This document shows positions 47,462 through 57,906 of a DNA stretch of 64,000 nucleotides, in pieces. The stretch spans positions 3,224,001 through 3,288,000 of the forward strand of contig JBLDXI010000054.1 in assembly GCA_047495785.1 (NCBI GenBank), in the 5' to 3' direction. The position numbers were made by a program, and so were the translations under genes. Positions within the stretch are counted from its first letter, which is position 1. Each line of letters opens with the position of its first letter. This DNA comes from Lepidodermella squamata (Eukaryota; Gastrotricha). The notes under the pieces were generated by a model. That model made no database searches and was not told the DNA's origin. It saw nothing but the letters and a program-made list of their open reading frames with translations.

Positions 47462-50400
47462 ATGAAGCGACTGCCAGCAACTGTTTTGGTTTTTGTTATT
47501 ATAAGTTTGCTGAGAAACGATTCAACGTGGTATCAAGGAAGACAGAAGGTATTGAGTGAAGCTCTGTATGAACCATGGGGCGATTGGGTTGATGCGGTTG
47601 ATCATTTCGCTGCGAAAGAAGTTTTCCGTAATTGTTTGCGCTGGAGATTTAGCAGATCAACCGTGACTTTTTCTATTTTGGTTTGTGGCGACATCGAGTC
47701 TAATCCAGGGCGTAAGTGCTGTAAGGAGATTTTTTAGTGACACTAGTATTTTTTCTTCAGCAAATAATCAGCGGTCGAATAGTGATCATACTGGTCCTGA
47801 GTTTCGCAAAGTTGTTTCCACACGTACTACACGTACGTTTATACACTTTACTTGTTACTTAGTTTGGATTTAACTAAATGTCTAATACAGAAGCTGCTTC
47901 AATTGGCAAACCTCTGTTTTCAGCTAGTATGGCTAGTCCTTCAAGAATTCCAGTTCAACTGCCATCGAACAGCGGAAAGGCTATTCCTACCGTTAACATA
48001 AGCATGTTTTCGACCCCTCCGAAACTCCCTGTGCGAATCGACCTTGCAAGCCCAGCTGTTTTGGGTGGCAAAAGACAGCTTGATTTTAACAATGGTAGGC
48101 ATGCATTTTATAATTGATACAATTATTCTAATTCTGTGGTTGTTTTGTAGAAGGAGGTAGCCTTGTTGTAAAAAGACCTATGACTTCATCATCCGCAACT
48201 GGACATTCAACGCCGTCTGGGCCTGCTAGAATAGAGGTTATGCCAGAAATGCGCTTGACACCTCTAAAATTGAAAATGGTAGGCTTTAGTGCAAAATAAC
48301 TTGATTTAACATTATTCGGATAGATTGATCAATTGGATGCAAATCGAATCGAAGTCGAAGGCATCGGTGCTTATTTTCACGCCTGTTTTGCCATGAAATT
48401 GTTCGGTTTTGAAACCCTGTCCAAATTTAAAGAGCAGTGCTTTGGAAGAATGGAATTGCTGCATTTATCTGCTTTGCAATCAAAGAGATTGATTGAGCGC
48501 GGCTTGCTAACAGAGAATCAAATAAAGAAAACACCTTTAATGGTGAAAGCCGAAGATGTTGACGCTGAAATAAGTAGGCTATTTACTCCATGGTGCTGCA
48601 TACACATTCGCTATTCACTATTATGTAGGAAAACATCCGCAGTCTTCACAATCTACAGTGACAGGGACAACGACGCCAAAAGCACAGTCAGGCTCTAAGT
48701 CTCAATCACGCAATTTATTTATTGCCGAGGATACACCTTGTTATAGTGAAGATATATACGAGGTCAAGGTAATCAGCTTGAACAATTGGAGAAACGTTTG
48801 AGGGAAAACAAAATTATTCATAGGAAACGGTTCAGCCGGAGGATTTACCCGATGCCGATGTCGATTCAAGCATGCGAGTGTTCGAAGCAATCTCTGATTT
48901 CAAGAAAGAAAATGCAGTCAACAAAATCAAGGACTTCTTCTCGGCGGATAATTTGACTGAAACGGTGTGCGCTGTCTGTCAGGAACTAGTACCAAAACGA
49001 GACATCATTACGAAAATCCTGGAGCAGTCGTTTATCTACAACCGATTGTCTCGATTGCGTTGGGCCGATTCCATTCCTAGCAATGTGCGTCAGGAATACT
49101 GCGCTAAAGATATTGACGAACGATTAGCCGGCCTCGCTTTGAATCCTGCAGGCGTTTCGAACAGTGCAGAAGGAACTTCCATGCAGTTTTGCAAGCATTG
49201 TTACGACTCGCTTTGCTCTTCTAGCATAAAAACGCCGCCTGTGATGGCAATAGCAAATGGATGGGCGTTTGGGAGATTGCCGGAACAATTTTCGTCATTG
49301 TCTTGGGCGGAACGAAAGATGACATCGCTCGTTCAAATTGCTGCGAACATTCAAATAATCGGTCGAAATTTACGCAGACAATTACGTAGCCACACGATTG
49401 CTCTTGTCGCTACACCCGGTCCTGCTGCTACACAAATGCCCATGGCTTTGGAAGATAAAGATTACCTTGTTGTTTTCGCGAATGCTACTGACGATGACAT
49501 GAAGGTAAAATTTGTGAAATTTTGGAGATTTATTTCATATTTGACTTGTATGGTTAGATTGCCAAACAAAAATACGTTCGTGTTCGGCGAGAATTGGTGC
49601 GTGACTTCATGATGTTCTTGAAACAAAACAACAAATCGTTCAAAATGATTCCCATTGATGATGTTGCGCTCAATGCATTACCTGAAGATGATGAAAGGTT
49701 GGATTTGACTACGATTTTGAATGATGGCGAAGAAATCATGGGTGACATCAGCGCAGAATCGATTCGCGTGAATAGCGGTTTAGATGAAGGTGGATTGTTA
49801 GAAACTCATTCTGGTTTATTTGATGTCAACACATCGCAAGGCCGGCAACCTGATGTCGAAAAAGTTGATGAAATCAAAGACGGCGAAAATCTAAAACGTT
49901 TTCGTGTGACATCATCGAACGTCTTCCAAAATGAACGTGACGCCGAATTTTTTATCAAGGCTTTTCCTAATTTGTTTCCGTACGGGGTTGGCTCGCCTTT
50001 ATGCCCACGGCCGGTGCATGTCTCGTTAGAAAAAGCGGTGAAACATTTGATGCGAATAGCCGATCGAAGATTTGCGATAGATGCGAATTTCGTTTTGCTG
50101 GCGTTTGATATGATAGCTCGGAAACGAGCGCACTTGCAGCTGTCTGTGCGATTAAAATGTGATCCGAATATTGCGGCGGAAGCTGTAAGCGTTTCACCCG
50201 AAAATTTTTCTGAACTGCTTCAGTACCAAATTGGGGCCAGAGCTGCAATAAGCCGAAACCAAAAGCCGAGCGATATCCCCGAGTCTCTTCGCTCTGCATC
50301 ACGTGTCCTCAAGTGTATTGAGAAGGCCGCCGGCAATACATTTGGGAATAAGTTCGAGCGCGAAGAAATGAGGAACCGTGTGTATGGCTACTACGGTCGT

Positions 50401-53400
50401 TTTGGCAAACCCCATTTAATGGTCACGGTATCACCTACCGATCACAACAATTGGCTGCTCACATTGTCTGACCCAGATAAGTCAGAAATCGCCGACTCAG
50501 CAATAACCTTAGACGATTTTTATTCTGGGAAATCGTTGCCACCTCTGAACTGGATCCAGAAACATGCAGGATTGGACCCTGTTGCGGCTGCTGCTTATTT
50601 CGACAAGCTGTCCGCATTCATTTTCGGCCCGTTTCTCGGCTGGGATCGTGAAAAAAAGTGTTCCACCCCAGACGGTGGGTATTTCGGCCGAGTACGAGCT
50701 TGGACAGCCGGAATTGAAAGCCAAGGATCGGGAACGCTACACTGGCATGCGTTGTTATGGTTGGATGGGCCTCGTACATCCCTCGAAGAGGCCGAAGATC
50801 CACATTTTGAAACAGCTCTGAAGGATTTCGCTGATTCGGCAACTTCAGCTGAATATCCGATTTTCAAATTTTTTCACAACGGTACCGACGCAGAGGGTCA
50901 TCCGAATTTTATATGTCCTTGTTGCGGAAAAGCTAATTTGTCTATGCGCAAGCTGGAGCTATTTTTAAAGATGAAGAATGCAAATCGTTGCCCCTACTCG
51001 ATAGCTTCGTGCCCTGGCTGTAGCACGAATTTTACGGCTTGTTCTTTGCGTGAAAAGTGTTTCACCGCTCTGACCGAAACTTTTGGTCTTGACCTCACGA
51101 ATTTAAAACCTTCAGTTCGCTTGAGACTGGCAACTCCGCAGCCTTTTCCGCTCCCCGCCACTATCGACGGCGCGACTGTAATTGCATGCAATGAAAAGAT
51201 CATCAGACACCTGTCAGGTGAAAGCTTGGTCGGCTTAATTTCAGAGGAGGAAAGAAAACTCATTTTCGATTCAATTTTCTTGACCGAAGGCATTGCTGCT
51301 GTCCAGGAACATGCATACATGCATTATAGCAGTTGTTTCAAAAAAGGTATTAGTAAATATTTTACAATGACGAAATTGAATTAAATTTTTATGTACCTTA
51401 GGGCCAAAACGAGGAATGAAGCACTGTTACTGCCGTTTTGGAAAGCCCGCAGATCGTACCGCTGAAACTACAATCGGGTCCAATAATACCGCTGGAGTTC
51501 GTATCGATGAAGAGGTCAAGTTAAGGCGAACCCTAGGGTGTGAATGGCTGAATGGATTCTCGTCTGAACTTTTCTCGCTGATTAGATCGAATCACGACAT
51601 ACGACATTTGCGAGGCTGTTCGATTACCTATTCTGTGAAGTATGTGACGAAACCTCAGGAAGATGTCGATTCAAAAGCTGCTATCCAAGCGTACTCCGAA
51701 GGATTGGAGAAATCAATCAAGCGCCGAATAGACAGAGAAACTGAAACCATCCCTGAAGCTCAACGAGGCGCTGGGCGATTGCGCAGTCTCCTGTACAACT
51801 TGACCCACCGGCAAGAGATCTGCACTCCAATGGCAGCACTGTATTTGTTGAGGAACGATATCGCGTTTTACGAGTCCCACGTTTCCAGTCGACTGTACCT
51901 GAACTCAGCCTTGGCTCTTTTGAACAATCGAGACGTTAATGTTAATCTCGAGCGACAAAATGACGGTTCTTTCAAGGGGTACCATGCGATTTCCGATATC
52001 ATATTGCGACCTGAAGAATTTGAAAATTTGTGCTGGTATGATATCACCATGCATTTCGAGAAATGTGCCCTGGGGAAAAATGACGATTGCTACAGATTGC
52101 AACCTGAGCACGCTCAATTCAGAAAAATGGCATATCGTCAACGCGAGCAACCAGCTGTCGTAGTAGTCGTTGGCCCAGGCTTGTTGCCTACCCAAAGAAT
52201 AGAAAACGATAAACAGATGGAAGATTTCGCATTATCCTGTTTACTGATGTTCGTGCCGTTACCCCGAAGCATCGGCGATTTGAAACGCTCTAAAAACACT
52301 TGGACTGAAGCGTGGAGAGACGCCTTAACGTCCGGAGACGTGTCGGATAACGGCCTGAAATATATTAAGTATAATCAAGATCGCTGGGACATGCTGCTTA
52401 AAGGCCAGCAAATGACCGAGGCTTATTATGAACACCTCAAAGAAATGGAGAAGGTAATAATCAAAATTAATCATGTGTAAATTAATATTAAACTTCAAAT
52501 TTTCTGAACTTTCAGAACATGCCAAATCGGAGCGACCTGAATGCTTCAGAAATCGTGGGAGAAAACGAAGAAAATCAAGCTGAATTCGACTATTCCTTTG
52601 AAAGTATGGAAAATGTCGATTCTGAAATCTATTCGGACGCCGACGAAGACAACTGGCTCGCGGATGAAGTTGAAATCGATGGTTCAAATAACACGTCATT
52701 TCTCGCTGATCTAAATTTGCCGAGCCATCTGAGCCACGTTAGCCAGAAAGATTTGGAGAGCGGAATCAAGCAAAAGCCTACCGAAATCGAAAATGGCGAG
52801 TCTCCCGTTGCTTTGAACGATGTATTGCCGAAGCCTGAAGGTAAATACCGGCCATTATCAGTCACTGAAGTGCTTGTTCTGGGCAAATTGGCGCGTGATG
52901 ATTGCTTGTATCAATCAAGCAGTAGCACCTACTGTGACGCACGTAAATCTCAGACCCGAAACCAAATAGACGCTTTTGTCAATGTCCCGGGAAGCCCTGG
53001 CCAGCCTGAAATTCGAATTCCAATTTTTGCGTCTTTAAATGAGATTTCGAAGGCTTTCAACTACACCGAGGATCAGCACAGGGCATTCATCGTACAAGGA
53101 AGAGCTTTTTTACAACGCCTTCTGGATGACGAGGTTGACGATATGTCAATTGAGACTTTGCTTGACCATCAGCAGGTGTTGCTGCTACATGGCCTAGGAG
53201 GCGCTGGGAAATCCACCGTAAGTATCACCTCGATTTATTAACGCTGTAGCAATTTATTTACACCATATAGGTAATCCGCGGATGGCTGGCTCTTGCTGCT
53301 AGCTGGCAACGACCGGGCTCCATTGCAACAATGGCAGTCTCGGGAGTAGCTGCGATCAATGTTAACGGCTGTACTCTAGCCTCGGCAATTTGCGGATTCG

Positions 53401-55222
53401 TCCAGAGCGATTGCAAAAGCATTTCTGATAACATCAGACAACGCTTCGGCGGCCTCAAATTGATCATCATTGACGAACTCTCAATGTTGGGTAATTACTA
53501 TTTTAGTAGCTCAATATTCTTAGGAAGGATTTTTAGACGGACAAATAAATGATGGAATCGACTCTATGTTAAATTTTAATTAAGTAGATTATTAAAAAGT
53601 GCGCTAGTTTTAATTTTTTTCATGTCATATTAATACAGCTCAAAATCAGCTCGAAGCTCTTGAAAAGTGGATACAAGAAGTGTTTGACGACAAGAGGAAA
53701 GGCAATTTTTTCGGCTGTGCCAATGTTGTTCTTGCTGGCGACTTCTTCCAACTACCCCCTGTCAATGGGTCCCTATTATATTCTGAAAAAGGCCAATCTG
53801 AGGGTTTCCGATGCTATCGAACGATCACTCAAAACACTGTGTTGCTCACGAAAAATCTCCGTACTGACGCTCCTGATTACGCAGCCTTACAGGAGAAAAT
53901 ACGCCAGGGCTTGTGGGATGACGAAATTTGGAACCTTCTACGCGACCGAATTGGAAAAATCCCCGATGGAGACGGGTTTTGTCCGAAAATAGTCACCCAA
54001 AATGAAACACGGCATCGATTGGCGAAACAACATCTTCGTTCAGTTTGTCTTGAGTTGGCCGAAAAAGGCGAGAAAGAACCAATTATGCTCGAAGCTGATT
54101 TCAAAATCTCTTCCGATAAGGCAGAACCGCTCTCCAAACATGAAATTGATTTCTTGAAAACACTGGGCGATGAGAAATTGGAGAGAATTCAAACATTCCT
54201 GCCGTTGTACTTGGGTGCCAATGTGCTAATTTCAACGAGCCTTAACGTTCCGATGGGTATTTTTATCCGATATCCGTTACTTAAGACTTTAAGACTTAAG
54301 ACATACTTTAAGCGAAACCAAATTATTTTTCAATTTTTAGTATAAGAAAGCGTGATTGTCCTTGAAAATTCATTCGATTATTTCGGTTTTAGGAATTGTG
54401 ATTACGTATATCCGATAAACCATAAATTTGATATGAAATTCTAAAAGGATTTTTTAAATTTCAGCATGATAACAATTTTTGTCCTGTTCAAACTGTTCTT
54501 TAAATGAATCATCCTTGAATTATTTAGGTTTGGCGAACGGCACAAGGGGACGAATTGTTGGTTGGAAGTTTCCCGAAAATACGCAATACGTTATTGTAAT
54601 ATTTCATACATCCCGAAATGTTTAATTATTTTTCCTAAATTTCAGCGAGAATTTGAAGGAATGCGATTCCGTATTCCGATCGATCCGTCAACTAAGAAGC
54701 GCGCAACCATTGAATATGTCTTAGTGGAACTCGCGTCGGGGAAGTTGAGGTATAAGCCGCCGAACCAACCCCCAGGCCTTCCCGATAACGTTATTGCGTT
54801 GCCTCCAATGCAACATAAATTGCGAAATCGGGTTAAAATCGCGAACAGCAAGCACAACCAACGGAAAACCGTTTCCATCACCATTACGGCCGTTCAGCTG
54901 AGGCAAGCAGATGTAATGACCACTCACTGCACGCAAGGTTTAATGTTGTGATAATTTTATTTAGCCAAGTCAACATCTCGTGTCTTCAGGTTGCCAATTT
55001 GATCGGTATATTATTGCCGAAACGTCCCCAAGGCATTTTTACGTCCAAATTTCACGCGGAAAGCAGGGCCTGAGCAGCATCGGCATCATCGACCTCCCAG
55101 AGTCTCTCATGAGTCTATGCAAGCCGTGCCCGGCACTATGCAAGGAAATGGAACGTTTAAGTGTGCTTCATCGTATCACCAAGTCACGCTACGACTTCGC
55201 CTTTCCTTCACAGCCTTCGTAA
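47462..55222 (+). CDS. Helitron Rep-helicase protein (HUH Rep plus PIF1 helicase), copy 1
   Basis: Fifteen exons: 47462-47711, 47761-47832, 47891-48094, 48151-48278, 48324-48573, 48629-48768, 48824-49504, 49558-51346, 51402-52453, 52516-53217, 53271-53490, 53639-54256, 54528-54595, 54646-54937, 54990-55222. They total 6699 nt, one open frame of 2232 aa. N-terminal hydrophobic leader, 2A-type motif (residues 76-84), low-complexity linker, CxxC zinc motifs (about 48970-49210). The Rep domain has HUH residues H970-W-H972 (GTLHWHALLW), a C-rich finger, and paired tyrosines Y1248 and Y1252 (YSVKYVTK). The PIF1-family helicase has Walker A GLGGAGKST (K1754), IIDELSML, GDFFQLPPV, LTKNLRT and TTHCTQG. 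By family it nicks and unwinds DNA for rolling-circle transposition. The start ATG is the likeliest of several. Confidence 0.9.
47687..47762 (+). other. 2A-type motif completed by splicing
   Basis: Codons for GDIESNPG end in exon 1; the next codon is C plus, after a 49-nt intron (47712-47760, GTAAGT...TTCTTCAG), CA. Spliced RNA therefore reads GDIESNPGP, the canonical D(V/I)ExNPGP that makes ribosomes skip the last peptide bond. Unspliced RNA reads GDIESNPGR. Confidence 0.85.
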
Positions 55223-55663
55223 TTATGAGCCATTATTACGTCTTTAGTTGATTAGCAATAAAACTTCTCCATTGGAACTTGGACGTAAAGGTGGTTGTAA
55301 ACAATTTTAGCAATTTTCGTTCAACATTTCACTGACTAATGAAATCCGATATTCTAAGGAGTAGCTAGTTGTTTGACATTTCCAACGTGCTCTCCTATGA
55401 ATTTCCGATTACTCTGTCAGGCTGCTTCACGCCCATTTGTAATTCAATTGTTGCGCAATACTACGCGCCAAAACGTCGCGTGCTTTAAAAAGTAAATCTG
55501 CCACCATTTTACCGCCTTTTTGGCTACTTAAACCTCCCTTCTGTGGTCATCAACATCATTCACAGCTTTCTCAACATTTTCGTGTACTATTGTTCTTCAT
55601 TATTATCCTATTATTATTCCTTGTTATTATTCTTATCGTTTTTTAATCTCATTTCAATCTGAC

Positions 55664-56766
55664 ATGTCTCGTGGTCGCGGAATAAAACACGGGCTCAATC
55701 TTAATGAGATGTCGGAGGGCGAACGCCCTGAATCGAGGGCAAGGATCGATTCACCCAGTAATTTTTACTGCAATTAGTTAATTCTGGTGACTCGTATTTT
55801 TCCAGATTTGATAAACGAGGATTCGGTCGACTATGACTTCGATCTAACTGACGTCATGTCGACAACGCCAGTTAAGCCGCTCTCGCTCTGGACATTGACA
55901 ACGCCAGTCCATGACGCCGCAGTGATAATTCGAGTCGCTAGCTCCAGCGGCATTGCGTAATTTTAATTTCTACGCTTGAGTTTTTTATACCTAGTTATTT
56001 GTTCCTAGTCACTACTCCAACGGCGCAATGGTCACCTTCGTCATTTACGACGGCAAGGACAACCGGAAGCTCAAATGCACCACGCAAGCTGAGCTGATAG
56101 CCGGCAAGCTGCTCTTCAACAGAACTTTCAAAATTTTCGGCTTCAAGGCCGAAAAGGTGAGAAATTTCTTGACATTATATAATTTGCCATTCATTCATCA
56201 ATTCTTTACCGGTCATTTAATTTAATCTATTTCCCAACAGGACACCGACCCAGTTTTCGGGGCAACAAGTTTCAGAGCTGAATCTTCGTTCACAGCAGTG
56301 CCCGTCGACGATATCCTCGTTCCTCAGCTGACGTGGAACGTTATTTCGCCGACGGATTTTGCGGCTATTCAGCTCAACGAAACCAGGCGCTTCACTGACC
56401 TGCTTGGTTTCGTCAGCCAAGAAGAAGCGCCAGCGCCTGTAACGCCTACAAAAAGCGGCATCGTATGTATTTTTATTACTCCTGGTTTTTTTTTAATTTT
56501 CTATTTTTCAGAATCGTCCGTTGACAAAAATGGACTTCACGCTGAAGCTTTCTCCTCTCGTCAGCGTGAAGATGTGCGTATGGGAGGACCAAATTCCTGC
56601 CCTCAAACGAGCAACCAAGCCGAAAATTGTAGCGTTCAAGCATGCTACGATTCAGCGCTCAGAGCGTTTCGGCCTTCAGGTTTCCTGCACAAGGAACCTG
56701 CAAGTAAATCCCGACTTCGAAGAGGCCATGGTCCTTCGCCGCCAACTTGTACCAATGCGAAAATAA
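55664..56766 (+). CDS. RPA70-like OB-fold protein carried by the Helitron
   Basis: Five exons (55664-55757, 55806-55956, 56009-56156, 56241-56462, 56512-56766) join in frame to 289 aa. Two OB-fold domains resemble RPA1 DBD-A and DBD-B. The first has PLSLWTLTTPVHDAAVIIRVA...MVTFVIYDGKDN. The second has LVSVKMCVWEDQIPALK...KPKIVAFKHATIQRSERFGLQVS, then NPDFEEAMVLRR, which parallels NPDIPEAYKLR in RPA1. By analogy it binds single-stranded DNA, either to protect the transposition intermediate or to help the Rep-helicase. It lies 442 bp downstream of the Rep-helicase stop, inside the inverted repeats. It is divergent from cellular RPA1 and lacks its N- and C-terminal domains. Confidence 0.78.
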
Positions 56767-57564
56767 CACTGTTTTTACTCATTTTGATCATTCTTTTTTT
56801 CATCATCTCATTTCATTTCATTACATCAGTTTTATTGTGAAACTTATCAATTGAAGTACAACTTTTTCTTTACTGCTCATTCAACAAACTTTAACAATAA
56901 AACGCGTCTGAGTGTCAATTCAACCCAACTTTTATTATTTCCGGAAGCCAGTAGAAGCTAATTTTTTTGCTAACTTTAGCAACACTTAGTTGGAGCTTGA
57001 ATGGCGAACAACAGCATATCTTTGTGGGCAATTTTCCGTAACAATCCTGATTGATTGATGATAGGCTAGATACAAATATATGTATTAGTGAGTAGTCATC
57101 CCAATTGTATGACGCAATAGAAGCTAATAAGGACGCACGTCTCAAGTAATCATAAATCAAAACTAAAGTTCTGGCGCTGAAATAAATGATGTTGCGAAGC
57201 ACGCAAGAGACACAAACATAAAATTAACAAGCTAAGAGCAAGATAAAGCAGCAGCTGTAACCTTATTTTCAATTATTGATAGAGTCAGGCCGATCCCTTC
57301 ATTCGTAAGCTGACTAGCTCGAAAGCCCTGGTCATCGAATCGGATTCGGTCATCGGTGACAGGTTTTAACTTATCAACCTAAGCCCTGTTAAATCACCAT
57401 GTTTGGTGTCAGGGTCTAACATCCACCCATCCATCGTATTTTCTTGTAGATATTTTTGGTACACCACAAGAACTAATAGAAGCATCTCAATCCACGAATG
57501 CTAATAGTTATTCAGTTATTAACCTTCCCTAACGTTACCTCCGAGCGCCACGGCCCCAACCAAC
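56767..57564. other. Non-coding right arm of Helitron copy 1
   Basis: Between the RPA-like stop and the right inverted repeat. It has AATAAAAC (about 56896), a plausible poly(A) signal for the RPA-like gene. No further ORF is supported. Confidence 0.5.
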
Positions 57565-57582
57565 TTCCAACCCTCCCGGATT
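57565..57582 (-). repeat. Right 18-nt terminal inverted repeat
   Basis: TTCCAACCCTCCCGGATT, perfect reverse complement of 47112-47129; flanking bases do not pair. Confidence 0.9.
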
Positions 57583-57601
57583 GTGGCTGTGCGACAGCCA
57601 C
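57583..57601 (+). terminator. 3'-terminal Helitron hairpin
   Basis: Perfect 8-bp stem, GTGGCTGT/ACAGCCAC, with a GCG loop, directly adjoining the right inverted repeat. In Helitrons a hairpin at the 3' end serves as the transposition terminator (not a transcription terminator). Confidence 0.75.
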
Positions 57602-57906
57602 TGCAGTGATGATGAGTTTGATCATTTAGAACTAGAGTCACACAATGGAGTTGGAAAAAGTAGAAAATTAGTTACAAATTATTGAGTTACGTCGCTAATA
57701 AAATTCAGTATTGAAAAAAGAGAGGCATATACTTCAAGGTAGCGATTGCGGGGACGGCGTAGTCGCTACTAAAGATAATACTCTACAAACAAGCAGTGAG
57801 CAGCATGTAGTTAGTGGCTCCTGCTTATTATCTGCAACGCAAACATACAGCGGCTCGATTTTTTTCCTCTCAGACCACAAACAGCTGAGACCTGAGACGT
57901 GTGAAA
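57602..57906. other. 305-bp spacer between the tandem Helitron copies
   Basis: Shows no similarity to the element ends or to the sequence left of copy 1. It holds an imperfect stem (GTAGCGA...TCGCTAC at about 57740-57770). It may be host DNA, or a 3' extension of copy 1. Confidence 0.5.

Larger units (their letters stand above)
47109..57601 (+). mobile_element. Helitron2/Helentron-like element, copy 1, complete
   Basis: About 10.5 kb. The left boundary is fixed by comparison with copy 2: sequence is shared from ATGAATCCGGGAGGG onward and unrelated before it. The 18-nt AATCCGGGAGGGTTGGAA (47112-47129) recurs inverted at 57565-57582. A perfect hairpin, GTGGCTGT-GCG-ACAGCCAC (57583-57601), follows the right repeat. 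Inside are an intact spliced Rep-helicase gene and an RPA70-like gene. Asymmetric inverted repeats plus a 3' hairpin are characteristic of Helitron2/Helentron elements. The exact right end may lie a few bases past the hairpin. Confidence 0.85.

Noticed and set aside
47273-47737. A separate 154-codon protein at the Helitron left end
   Set aside because: The upstream part has no family features, and the frame continues through a good donor at 47712 into the Rep-helicase gene, so only the part from 47462 is taken, as its first exon.
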